A stretch of 64,000 nucleotides of DNA, from the NCBI GenBank assembly GCA_963556145.1, contig OY744463.1, forward strand, positions 6,138,001 through 6,202,000, given 5' to 3'. Made by a program: the position numbers and the translations under genes. Positions 1-10,315 of the stretch are shown in pieces; position 1 is the first letter of the stretch, and each line of letters begins with the position of its first letter. The DNA is from Hygrocybe punicea. Lineage: Eukaryota > Basidiomycota > Agaricomycetes > Agaricales > Hygrophoraceae. The notes beneath the pieces are model-generated. The model made no database searches. It was given only the letters and a program-made list of their open reading frames with translations, and was not told the origin of the DNA.

Positions 1-298
1 GAATATCTTGACACCAAAAAAAAAGGACTCTCTGGCAAAAAACGTTGAAAAAAGGGATGAGAAAGATAATGACTCCTAATTAACAATCTTGTCTTTTCAC
101 CTTGTGTTCTATATTTTCCCTTTACAATCGTTAACCCATACCTCTAAAAAAAATAGCAAGGTGGCCCTTCCCTCTAGTTCTAAAAATCACGTGAATTCCA
201 GATATAGATGGAATCAGCGCGGTGGGCCAATTCAAACTCAGCTCTACGAGCTTCTGTCGAAGAGCTTGCTCCAGAGAACGAAGGGGTAGTCACGAGCC
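1..298. other. Left flank of the Harbinger element, no gene seen
   Basis: No convincing coding sequence is visible; the open frames are short and lack family resemblance. Because the element ends just before the GET2-like start codon, this stretch is probably the displaced native promoter or 5' leader of that gene. That is an inference from position only. Confidence 0.4.
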
Positions 299-300
299 TA

Positions 301-430
301 ATAGGCGGTTTCAAAATGACCTGGAGGTTTTGCTGGAGGAACCTCGGTTAAGGCTCCAGTAGGCTCATGACATCAGCCACGTGCAGATAACTCCAATATA
401 TTGATATTTAATTTTACTGTACTAATATGG
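301..430 (+). repeat. Left terminal inverted repeat of the Harbinger element
   Basis: It is the reverse complement of 4201-4329 with few differences. The start codon of the Myb-like partner (427) lies at its inner edge, so the repeat probably also holds that gene's promoter or leader. Confidence 0.9.
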
Positions 431-2449
431 TGCTGTCAACAAAGTGTTCACACAAGCCTGAGTCTTGTGTTTATCCTGACCCATCCCGTCCATCCAAGCT
501 CCGTCGCATGGTGCCAAGCAAAGGAAAAGGTCGGCAGACTGATGGTTTCAAGATCAGTTGGGATCCCAATCGGACATGGCGGATGCTGGATTGGCTAGAT
601 GAATATCCTGCACAACGACATATGCTTTTCTCGGACTCCTCTCAGGAAGCTAGGGAAGAAGGACACCACACAGATGTTGGGAAGACCTCAAAGGCAACTT
701 ATCATTCCCAAATTGCTTCATTTGTCTTTGCCAACGATCAAAATCTTGATTATCAACAACATTTCCAAGTAAACCCCGGGAAATTCACAAAATCAGTTGG
801 AGACAAGTTAACTTCGTATGTCAAGGTTTTGCGAACTCTGATTTGTACTAATTTGCAAGAATACAGGTTGAAGAAGAAATATCGTGAGAAGTGTTCACAT
901 TTGAAGCTGAGTGGTACGGGATTGACATGGGAGGATATGACTACCCATCCTCAATATCAGAACCTCATAGGTAAGCAAAGCTTTTTTGTTCCAGAAATGA
1001 ATTGGAAACTGAGCTTGGTTTTTTCAGCGTTAATCGAGAAAGATTTTCCCAAGTTTCCCTGTCTCCACGGATACTGGCGTACGATTCCGAGCTTCAATCC
1101 CTACACAGTTTCTTTGAATCCTAATCAGGATCTTCAATCTGAAACTTCAGCATTGCTCTTTTCAACGAGGGGGAATGTAGAAATTCAACATGGCACGATT
1201 GCTGACACCACTGGACACCAGGTAGAGCCTTTCAGCTCTACCCAAAACAATCCAAACTTTGTCGACGGATCATTCACTTCAGAAGACCACGCTAGTGCAA
1301 TGACAGACGAAGTTCCATTTCCTCCAGTGTCTTCAGTCTTTTCATCAGATTTTCCGGCATCATCGTCGTCTCAGCCTTTCCAACAATCAAATTTTTCACT
1401 ACCCCAGTTGTCTCCCAATCAGTCTGAACCAACCAGTCATGCCTCACCATCATCAATGGCCCCCTTCCTTCATTCCTTGAATATTCCTGGACCTTCACAT
1501 TTGCATGCATCTCCTAGCTTACCCCCAATCGATCCACAGATCCCCTCATTATATGCCATTTCCAGGTCCTCATTCGTCATCCCCTAGCCCTCGTGGAGTT
1601 TCTCCGATCACCCCGGTTACAACACAATCGATCCACGGATCCCCTCGTTATATGCCTTTTCCAGGTCCTCATTCGTCATCCCCTAGCCCTCGTGGAGTTT
1701 CTCCGATCACCCTGGTTACAACACAATCGATCCACGGATCCCCTCATTATATGCCTTATCCAAGTTCTCATTCATCATCCGCTAGCCCTCGTGGGGTTTC
1801 TCCGATCACCCCGGCTACAACACAATCATGGACATCTACCCACACTCCTCCTACTTCCACTGATCTGGTACATTATAACCCAAATCCCTCCTCACAAGGT
1901 CGTGGTAGTTCAGCACCACCTTCTGGCCTTCCTCGATCAAGCAACCTTTCTCGGCAAAATAATGCAGAAATTGATTGGCAAGGCAGTCTCAATGTTATCT
2001 ACAAAGCGAATGCCGATTTATTCCAGCAGAAGAAGCAGCGGGACCATGAGCGATTAATTGCAGAGGCTGCTATCAGATTGGAGAAATACCGGGTCCAGAG
2101 CAAGCAGCTACGCTATTCCGATATGGCGATGGACTTTGAGTTGAAGAAATCCATGTATGGCCTACAGCAGGACCGCGAAAAGAGAGCTCACGAGGAGCGC
2201 AAGTGGGAGCATGAATTACATTTGGAAGAGATGAAACTCAAAAGTATTGCACTAGCTCAGGGACAGGAAGTGCCAGAACCACGTCCAGGGCCTTCTGAAC
2301 CACTTCCAACACTTTCCGGCTTTCCCGACTTGGCTTTCATGCCTTCTCTCGATACAACATTCCCAGTCTCTAATCTGGAAAATACGACGGTTCTAGATGA
2401 TCTGGCTCATGACATGGTGCCGTACAACGAAAGCTTTGAGGAAAGGTGA
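427..2449 (+). pseudogene. Harbinger Myb/SANT-like partner protein, one frameshift
   Basis: The first part (427-1587) has the fungal Harbinger-associated Myb-like domain: a WDPNRTWRMLDWL start, then LFSDSSQEAREEG, FTKSVGDKL, a GTGLTWEDM block and LHGYWRTIPSFNP. Such proteins are thought to bind the element ends and help import the transposase. A 57-bp in-frame segment at 971-1027 begins GTAAG and ends TTCAG, so it is probably an intron. Reading then moves from frame 1 to frame 2 near the C5 run at 1522-1526. This is best explained by one extra C, because the downstream frame (1505-2449) continues with three 33-residue repeats and a charged coiled coil rich in K, E and R. An undetected intron could also explain the shift, so the gene may still be functional. 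Confidence 0.75.
1526..1822 (+). repeat. Three tandem 99-bp units inside the Myb-like gene
   Basis: Units start at 1526, 1625 and 1724. Each encodes a 33-residue Ser/Pro-rich repeat (QSIHGSPRYMPFPGPHSSSP, then SPRGVSPITP and a TT-containing end). The length is a multiple of three, so copy-number change would not alter the frame. Confidence 0.9.
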
Positions 2450-4107
2450 AGATTTTCAATTTTTTCATTGTAGCAAATTTTGTTAGTCCAAGAAAAAAAA
2501 ATTATACATTTGCGCTGCCGGATAGTAGCATCTCCTGTAATCGTAAATGAAAAAAAAGCCCCCTCCCGAGCAATTTCTGGAACTACCTCGTCATCTGTGT
2601 CCTCAGTGTCGATCGTATTATCATCCATGTCATACTCCTCCTCATCTAGCTCCGTGCTATCGCTTTCACCACGAATACCTGTGCTGATACAGCTGTCCCT
2701 CCACTCTGTGTTAGTCTCATCCCCATGTGCATCCCTGGCATCGAAGCGGTGGTCATTTCGATCCTCAAAGAGGATGATTAGGTTGTGAAGAATTACGCAG
2801 CATCTAACCCACAAGATTGCCCATCTGTGCAGTTGATGTGAGCCAATCTGAATGCGAAGCTCTTTGAGCGACTGGAATCTTCCTTTGAGTAGGCCAATGG
2901 TGTGCTTTGCCCGAATATGAATGGTAGATAATCGATAGTTGAAGTATTTTTGATCGCGTGAAAGTTCACCGTTCCTCGGTTTTTTGAATGGTGGAACGCA
3001 CCAAAGCCTTGTTGGGTACGCCGAATCGGCCCATATCCATTCACCGCTATTCAGGAAATCAAATGGATTGTTTGCGATGCGTGTGCTTTGGAAGGCAAAG
3101 GAGTCGTGAGCGCTACCAGTGTGGCCAAGGGAGTAATCGACGATGCGAAGATTATGGAGAAGATTGACAAACTGGCCATTCATAGAGTACCGTGAAGATT
3201 TGTCAAACCAAGCCTCTCCATGGAGGCCCGGTTTTTGGAAAAGGGGAAATGTGGTACCATCAGCCGCAAGCCAACCATTTCGCCACTCCTGAACGACCTT
3301 TTTCTCGCTCCAATCTTTTGAGAGAGAGATCTCATCGCGTGAAGGGGCGGCCATGGCAACATCGTGATGCCTGATGAATGCTAACATACATCGCTTTGTG
3401 GAGTTGACAACAGAACCAGCTGAGATACCCGCCCATTCGGCGATGTCGTCAAGGCCAGCTGCATTACCATAATGGCCGAGGCGAAAGAGGAAAGCAGCAA
3501 GTTGGACCTCGACGGGGACTGGCGCACGAATCGAATTGGTTCGAAAAACATCATCATATTGAATGATCGAAAGGAGATAATCAAATGTCCCAGGGCTGAC
3601 TCGCACTTTCCTTCTGAAGCGAAGTGGGCTGTGGTCCTTGTACCACCACAGAAGCGGCAGTTGGGATTTGTGGGGGATCGATATGCGAGGGGAAAGGTAA
3701 CGAGTGGTAGAAATGTCGTCATGGAGTGCTTTGAATCTTTTATATAGAATGTCCAGGAGATGCTCTTCACTGGATTTGTCTTGATCGGGAGTAAGAGAGC
3801 TATCTCGATAACGTAGCGTTGAATCATCCGAGAATGGGGAGACTGGTCGGAATAAAGAAATTGGACTGCTCAAAATGCGTGATGGTGGGGATGATGACAT
3901 CGGTTCATATGAATGAGGAGGCACATCACTTTCTATATCCTGTTCATCATCTGTATCCTGTTCATTGTCTGTATCAAACATCGCCAAGTGGAAAAGCTGG
4001 AGACTTGTCTGCATAAATTGAGCATCAAGGGCATCGTGTAGGCGATCTCGTGTGGTTATGCGAATTCGAGGAGGACGAGGTGGGCGTGAATTAGGGAGCT
4101 GAGGCAT
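2407..4107 (-). CDS. Harbinger DDE transposase (DDE_Tnp_4), probably catalytically dead
   Basis: This is a 566-residue protein with an acidic N-terminus followed by a Harbinger-type nuclease domain. Visible landmarks are the helix region FRRKVRVSPGTFDYLLSII, the first catalytic Asp at about residue 283 in AADGTTFPLF, the SAHDSFAF block, and the second Asp at about residue 361 in WADSAYP. The third acidic residue should be the Glu of a R-x-E-H-x-I-G-x-LKGRF motif. Here the motif reads IRAKHTIGLLKGRF, with Lys at residue 401 (AAG, 2905-2907). A single G-to-A change from GAG explains it. The enzyme would normally cut and join the element ends. The reading frame is otherwise open. The C-terminal tail beyond residue 500 overlaps the partner gene and looks poorly conserved. 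Confidence 0.88.
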   Translation of the reverse strand: MPQLPNSRPPRPPRIRITTRDRLHDALDAQFMQTSLQLFHLAMFDTDNEQDTDDEQDIESDVPPHSYEPMSSSPPSRILSSPISLFRPVSPFSDDSTLRYRDSSLTPDQDKSSEEHLLDILYKRFKALHDDISTTRYLSPRISIPHKSQLPLLWWYKDHSPLRFRRKVRVSPGTFDYLLSIIQYDDVFRTNSIRAPVPVEVQLAAFLFRLGHYGNAAGLDDIAEWAGISAGSVVNSTKRCMLAFIRHHDVAMAAPSRDEISLSKDWSEKKVVQEWRNGWLAADGTTFPLFQKPGLHGEAWFDKSSRYSMNGQFVNLLHNLRIVDYSLGHTGSAHDSFAFQSTRIANNPFDFLNSGEWIWADSAYPTRLWCVPPFKKPRNGELSRDQKYFNYRLSTIHIRAKHTIGLLKGRFQSLKELRIQIGSHQLHRWAILWVRCCVILHNLIILFEDRNDHRFDARDAHGDETNTEWRDSCISTGIRGESDSTELDEEEYDMDDNTIDTEDTDDEVVPEIAREGAFFSFTITGDATIRQRKCIIFFSWTNKICYNEKIENLHLSSKLSLYGTMS

Positions 4108-4200
4108 GAATCAGACAGCAAACACCCCGTAAAGTTGCTTGGATGGACGGGATGTGCCAGGATATACACAACAAGGCTCAGCGCTCAGGCTTGACAGCGC

Positions 4201-4329
4201 CGTATTGGTAAAGTAAAATTAAATATCAATATATTGGAGTTATCTGCGCGTGGCTGATGTCACGAGCCTACTGGAGCCTTAACCGAGGTTCCTCCAGCAA
4301 AACCTCCAGGTCATTTTGAAACCGCCTAT
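4201..4329 (-). repeat. Right terminal inverted repeat of the Harbinger element
   Basis: It pairs with 301-430. It ends only 11 bases before the ATG at 4341, so any transcript of the next gene either starts inside this repeat or crosses it. Confidence 0.9.
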
Positions 4330-4340
4330 TAAATAATTAA

Positions 4341-5300
4341 ATGTCGACAGCTGTCCGTGCAGAAGCTCGACGGAAAGCAATCTTGAGCAGAGGCAGCGAC
4401 CGTCTCGCCAAGCTCACTACATCAGCCAGAGGGGAAGATTCATTCGTCCACGACGGTCTCTACAACCTGCGCCTATCTGTATTTTATATCTGACTTCTCA
4501 TTTACCAGATCCACCATTGCCTAATATTTCTACTGGACTCAACAATTTCGCTGGTGAAGACATAAACATGCCTCGCCCTATGGTACCTACACGAGATTCT
4601 CTCTCGCAGGCACGCTTCGGCAGCGCCGCTCCCGACCCCTCTGTTTTGTCTGAAGCCCCGCAGAAGCAATTTCTCGGCCAAACTCCAGCGGACACCAGTG
4701 CTTCCGCAAAATCCCTCGCTGATGATTCCAACACTCCCCCAACGCGTCTCCGAAAACTAATGCCGCTAGTTCACTTCGTCTTGGTTTGGAGTTTGTTTGC
4801 ATATTTTATGTTATGGAAAGAACCGAAAGCGTTCGAGGAGCAGACACACGGTGCCTTTCTGGGCAATAAGTTATGGGGACGGTGGGCGGAGTTGCTTCGG
4901 AGGAATTCCAATGACGGTGGACTGGGGTTACAAGTTGTGGCGAGTTATGTTCCAACCGCTCTTGATATAAAGCTAAAATATTCACTTAGCCATTTTTCTG
5001 GGCCTTTATAACACTCCAAATGGCGCTTCACACCATGCGTATATTCTCCAGATTCGTGAGCACTTGATTTTGACGTGGCCCTGGATTTACTGAAAACGCA
5101 CCTTCCCTCAGGACCCAGTCCCACATCCAGCACTGCTTTCCCTCATCCTCCTTCACCTCCCAACACCTTTCCCAGTAATCATCTTGAACGGACTTAAGTA
5201 TTTCCAAATGGGCGGTGTTTTTCTAGACGATCTGGCTGGACTGCTTGTTGGCATTGGCCTCATCGTCTGTACCAGCGAATGGTTAATTAGTGTCAACTAG
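4341..5300 (+). CDS. GET2: GET complex subunit GET2-like
   Basis: Get2 is an ER membrane receptor that takes tail-anchored proteins from the Get3 ATPase. The N-terminus (MSTAVRAEARRKAILSRGSD) has the basic cluster that binds Get3. Three membrane segments follow: LMPLVHFVLVWSLFAYFMLW, PFFWAFITLQMALHTMRIF and FLDDLAGLLVGIGLIV, the last preceded by a conserved PFPVIILNGLKY block. Four exons are inferred, with introns 4456-4508, about 4937-4989 and 5056-5111. For the second intron, a GC-AG donor at 4940 would give a slightly better protein join than the GT donor at 4937. The gene is convergent with the next one. The start is chosen because it opens the Get3-binding helix. Oddity: a Harbinger element ends right in front of it. 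Confidence 0.82.
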
Positions 5301-5367
5301 TGCTGTGTATTGACAAATTCCCCGAACATTAAATTCAAAGTTTATATACTATCGAAGGTGGGTACTT

Positions 5368-6052
5368 TCAAGGTAGTACTGCAGCCGCTCCGGTCTTCGG
5401 TCTTTGCGGTGGCATTGACTCCGTATTGGCTTCTGGGCTGTCCCCAACCATGTTCATCATCAGCCTCTTCACCGAAGATTTCTTCGATGAGGATGGCTCA
5501 GCAGGCATGTTCTGGACAGCTTGGCCCTCCTCGCCAGGGACCAGTAGAAGCCCAGACGCAATTGCATCAGCCTTCCATTGCTTCCACGGAGCGCCTCCAG
5601 CAATGTCCATGAGCTCTTTCACAATTGTGGTGGACCATTTGGATCGCAGGTCAAGTATATGTTCCTTGCCGTTCTCTGACAATCGTAGCGATAGAAACGG
5701 ACGTTAGAACAGGATACGCGAATTGGAGCCAAGTGAGCGAGCACCAAACTGTATCAACATTCCAGGCTCCCACCCATCTGCTTCGCTATTCGGCATTTTT
5801 GTTACCTCAATGTTCAGATCAGGATTCGCATAACGTATACGCGGGAGCTGGTCCTTGACGAAGTGGCTGTTTGAGGATAAGACAAAGGAGAAATCATACC
5901 GTTGAGGACACACACCGTGCACCAAAATGATCATTTTTAGCAGCCAAAGTCAATTTAAGACTCTGCAACGTTCCCAATTCTAGTCGAGGGTGACTTGTAA
6001 GGCCAGCAAGTATTTGAGAAAGGCGTGAAGGTCCTGGCACAGTTTTTGGCAT
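5368..6052 (-). CDS. Mitochondrial ribosomal protein with L51/S25/CI-B8 domain
   Basis: This small thioredoxin-fold-type domain is found in mitoribosomal proteins (mL43, mS25, mL61 groups) and in complex I subunit NDUFA2. Splicing gives KTVPGPSRLSQILAGL, then KNDHFGARHFVKDQLPRIRY, ANPDLNIEVTKMP and KWSTTIVKELMDIAGG. Introns are 5867-5915 and 5676-5744, both GT-AG, and the joins restore the domain. An upstream in-frame ATG at 6103 would add 17 residues. The C-terminal tail is Ser/Pro-rich and unlikely to be structured. The gene is head to head with MSH4 and convergent with GET2. Which mitoribosomal protein it is cannot be settled here; the fungal mL61/MRP49 type seems closest. Confidence 0.72.
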
Positions 6053-6119
6053 GACGAGCCAGTTTCCTTTTCGTGTACCGTGACTTGGTGCGAGGTTCAA
6101 CATTCAACATTCAACGAGC
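6053..6119. promoter_or_regulatory. Short divergent promoter of the mitoribosomal gene and MSH4
   Basis: Only 67 bp separate the two start codons, or 16 bp if the upstream ATG at 6103 is used. It includes a repeated CATTCAA word at 6101-6114. No TATA box is seen. Confidence 0.4.
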
Positions 6120-9100
6120 ATGATTGCCAAAGCAAGGACTGCACATTCCTGGGCAGGTCAGACTGCTTCTCGCCGGAACACCTCCTTGAGTCGCCCTTGC
6201 ACCGGACAGTCGCGAGCCACGACAGCACGTCCTCAAACCACCGCTTCCACAAGATATGACAGCAGCTGGATTACTGCAGTATTCGAAGGTCGCGGCGTTG
6301 CTCGCGAAGTTGGCCTAGCTTCGCTCGATAAAGATACTGGAAAGGTCATGATTGTTCAAGTCTGCCAGATTCAAACACTCTCGCAACGTATGGCCAATGA
6401 TTTTTGGTGTTCTTAGCTTGCAGATTGCCAAACATACGTCAAGACATTGCATCAAATGCACTTACACCCTCCAGCACTCATCCTAGTCCCAGATACTTCA
6501 TTCTCCACGGCTGCCGTTCCCGCCAGCTCGTCAAGGAAGAGGGGATCGTCCATGTCTATATTGCTCCAATACATGCGGGAAGAATTCCCTGGTGTGCCTA
6601 TCGAACCAATCGCCAGAAAGTACTGGAATGATACCAATGGTTTGTCTCTGTTGCACAAATTCACACTCTATTAATTATTTGCCCGTAGGTCTCGATTTGA
6701 TCATGCAATTATGCGTGGACGATGAGGAACAACCAGCGACTCTCGTCGCTGCGTCTCAAAAGTGAGTATATGCGTGACAGTCGGAAGGAGAATGGCTGAT
6801 CGACTTCTCAGATACTATGCTCTTTCCGCAGCTTGTTCTCTTTTGAAGTACGCAGAAATGAAGTTGAATACTCGTTATGCCGCTAGTTCACTCCGCATCC
6901 GTTATGTCCCTGTCGAGGGTACCATGATGATTGATCCCGACACCGCTCGGAATCTGGAATTGGTCTGCAATATGTCTCGCAAGAAATCTCACCACTCTCT
7001 CTTTGGGTGTGTTCATCCTCAGCTTACTCGTTCTGCTCGTCTTGACGCATTTTGATCAAGCATCTTGGACCACACATATACGGCTATGGCGTCTCGGCTA
7101 TTGAGAGTCAATATTCTTTCGCCTGTCACCGGTATGTTTGTGAAAATCACACTCCGTCACTTCTAAAGTATTTCTGTTTTTACTAGCTCAATCTGCGATC
7201 GACGCTCGTCTCGACGTCGTGGAAGGCGAGCCATAGCTCTATTTTCTTGCAAAATTTTACGTGACCGAAAGAATAGAATTTGTGCAATCTGAAGAAAGAT
7301 TCACAGACGTCAGAGATGCTCTTCAAACTTTCAACAAGATGGATTTCGACAAACTCATTGCATCGGTATCCTGATTCCCTCAAAATTGATGGGATCACTT
7401 CAATTGACGAAACCTTTGCTTGTCTGAAAGTTGGCAGCATGTGAGGCACGTGTTTTTAATTCGGCAAAATCAGCGTCCTCTCGCGTCTCTCAACTGCTCA
7501 ATCTTCGTAACGTGGTTCGGAATCTACCCAAACTACAACAAGCTCTTTCAGGTAGTAGATCGCAACTGCTTCGAATCATACACGAGGTCTGTTGTATACG
7601 ATGAAATGACGGAAGTTCCGACCTCAAAAATGTTGACAGCTGCTTTCGGATGAACGTGTGCACACTATCGAAACCTTGGTGTGTAACAATCTGAACGAGG
7701 AGTGTGTCGCGTCCAAAGTTCAGTTCCAAAGGAATTCTCGTTGTAACTGTCCGCAGTCTAATCTTTTCACAGGGTGGAATAACAGCAGTCAATGCTCGTG
7801 TATATGCTGTGAAGGTCAAGTCGTCCAATAAGCTGCCGTGCGAAGTTCTAAGTAACTTCTAACCGCAACCATCACAGGCGAACTGCAACCCCCTCCTGGA
7901 CGTTGCACGTGAAACGTACAAGGAAAACGTTGGCGATATATACCAGCTCAGCAACACGTTGTCAGAGAAACACAATCTTCCTTTGACTCCTGTGTATCAA
8001 GATAGTGGATTCGTGTTTGCGTTGAAGAAAAACGAGCTCGAGGGTGAACTACCCGAGGGGTTCATAAACGTGTCGATGCAGAAAGGGAGGTGGTTGTTTT
8101 CTAGTCTGGAATTGGTAAATTATTCAATAAAGTCTTCCGCAGCTAGTCACTTGATAACGAGTTCTTGTTTCGCAACCCAGAAAAAAATGAATGCTAGAAT
8201 GAAGGATGCACTGGACGAGTCTTTGATTTTGAGCGACAAGTGAGTTGTTAGTTGACTACTTATTACTCATTGGCGCGATGAGAGAGTGTCTCAGGATCAT
8301 TCAAGACCTCGTTACTCGAATACTCATAGATGTTGGTGCTTTGTACAAGGCATCAGAGGCGGTAAGTGGTATATCCTTCTACCAAACGATTGCGCATATT
8401 TTCTGTAGGTGGCACTGGTCGATATGCTTTGGGCTTTTGCTCATACTTCCATCAGTATGACTACACCCTGTCATCCGTTTTACATCATCTTACCGCCTCT
8501 TACGCTTAGTGCGCAACTACGGTCAGCGACAACCCTTTGCACTGCTGCGCGATGCCGACCTCATATTTAGTCCGCCCCGAGTTCACTGGTACTTTAGCCA
8601 TCAAATCCGGCCGTCACCCTATTCTTGAGGGATTACAATCTACAGGCACGCTTGTCCCAAACGATGTCTATTGTGACGATTCGTCATCATTCCAAATAAT
8701 CCATGGCCCAAAGTAAGGTGCCCATCATTTATTGGAGAGATCTACCTGATAACCTGTTGTGTAGTATGTCAGGTACGCTAAATAATTGAACGGTTGAAGC
8801 CAGCTTTTAGACATTTCCGAAGGCAAAAGCACGTACCTCCGGCAAGTCGGTCTTCTCGCCGTGATGGCGATGTGTGGGTCTTTTGTACCTGCTGAATATG
8901 CAAGTTTCCGGTTAGTTGTTTGTCCAGTCGATCCTGCACTGGTTGATCGTGCAACATCATGGGTTTTCAAATACCAGCATTCACGATGCACTCCTCTCAC
9001 GATTGTCTAATGACGACGATGTAGAGAAAAATTTCAGCACATTTGCAAGCGAAATGGCTTCTTCTGCAATGATCCTAGGTCTATCATCTTCAGAAATCAC

Positions 9101-10115
9101 GTGGCATGTCTGATATGCTCGACTCGGACTAATAGGCCTCGCGTCTCAACAATCCTTGGTATTAATTGACGAACTCGGCCGAGGTACGTCGCCGAGGGAG
9201 GGCGTAGGTATCGCGCACGCCATTGCGGAACGTTTGATTGATTTGAAAGTGAGTTCTGATTCATTTTCTTTGCTCATCTACTGAACAGAACCGGGACAAA
9301 TAGCCCTTCGTTTTTTTTGCCACGTACGCCGTCGCCCCTCTGAAAACTGCTTTCGAAAAACTATTACAATCGTTGTGCCTCAGACATTTTAATGAACTCA
9401 CAACGACACTGACCCGAAAACCTTCTGTTGTTAAGTAAGTTTTGCGTTGTCCAGACAAATAGTTTATCATGGTTGCAGTTTGCATCTATCTGTCCAGGTG
9501 AGCAAACCAACTCTTCTCAATGCTGAGCAATTATCAGCGAGACCCTTGCAGAAAACCTGTCCTTCAACTTCTAGCTTTGGAATGACCTTCCGATACAAGT
9601 ACACTCTAGCCAATTACTCATTTTTTCGATGGTTTCACGGATTGCCTTATGTCTAGGATTGTTGACGGCGCCCCTGATGACCTTGATCATTATGGTTCGT
9701 CTCACATATCCTTTGGAAAATCGTTTCCTTCCTTTTCAACTAATCTTGCATAAGGTCTCGGGCTTGCTCAGCTCGCAGATCTACCTCCTGATGTGCTGAT
9801 AGAAGGTAGGAGGGTCGCTGAAAAACTTGCGGCACTTGATACACAACAACGGCGAGAAAGTCGGACGAGCAGGATCGCCGAACGGCGCAAGGCTTTGTTG
9901 AGGGTACTGTTCCATGTCCCTACCACTATTTGATCGCTACTCATGAATCGGTCTTTCATTGGTCGTGTTTGAATTTTGATTCTTATCTTTTCAAGCTCCG
10001 GACACAGCTCACTCAAGCGCTAGATCATTCCGCCCTTCCCGACCAGGAGCTACTTGCATATATAAGTCGGTTCCAGACTGACATTGCCAAGGTGTTTTTG
10101 CATGATCGAGAGTGA
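6120..10115 (+). CDS. MSH4: MutS homologue 4, meiotic crossover factor MSH4
   Basis: MSH4 pairs with MSH5 as a sliding clamp that stabilises Holliday junctions and promotes crossovers in meiosis. The start of the conserved part is [20 protein letters not shown]. The clamp and lever region follows ([38 protein letters not shown]). The ATPase has Walker [16 protein letters not shown], assembled from three exons across two introns, Walker [14 protein letters not shown], and a late FFATHFNELTT motif. I count about 26 introns of roughly 45-65 bp, all of which restore the frame. One appears to be GC-AG (donor at about 7220) and one internal exon is only 12 nt (about 8514-8525). No mismatch-recognition N-terminal domain is present, as expected for MSH4. 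The gene looks intact. Confidence 0.93.
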
Positions 10116-10315
10116 CATGAGAAGTTTGGTAGGATGATTTCACAACAACTATGTACTAGCCAGTAAGGTGACATTAATAAAAGGATCTTTGCCCATCCAG
10201 GACGTGTGGATCATGGAGAGAAAGAAAACAAACATCAGAGGGGAAAAATAGGGTTATGGATCGGAAACCTTGGAGAATGCGACAATGGAAATGAAAAAAA
10301 AAGAACCTCAGGTGG

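Larger units (their letters stand above)
299..4332. mobile_element. PIF/Harbinger DNA transposon, near complete
   Basis: The two ends form a terminal inverted repeat. The outer 130 bp or so (301-430 against 4201-4329) pair with only a few mismatches, and weaker pairing continues inward to about 515 and 4135. The termini read ATAGGCGGTTTC and its complement. A TAA lies at each edge (299-301 and 4330-4332), which suits the 3-bp TWA target duplication of this superfamily, although the exact border is uncertain by one base. Inside are the two genes expected of Harbinger elements, arranged tail to tail: a Myb/SANT-like partner on plus and a DDE transposase on minus. Their stop ends overlap at 2407-2449. 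Confidence 0.9.

Noticed and set aside
288..300. GTCACGAGCCTA just outside the Harbinger element is also found in its right repeat (4259-4270)
   Set aside because: A 12-bp match may be chance or a trace of an older element; too short to support a claim.
1593..2057. Second open frame through the 99-bp repeats
   Set aside because: The other frame joins the repeats to the charged coiled coil and shares the Ser/Pro-rich style of the upstream part; this one is a shadow.
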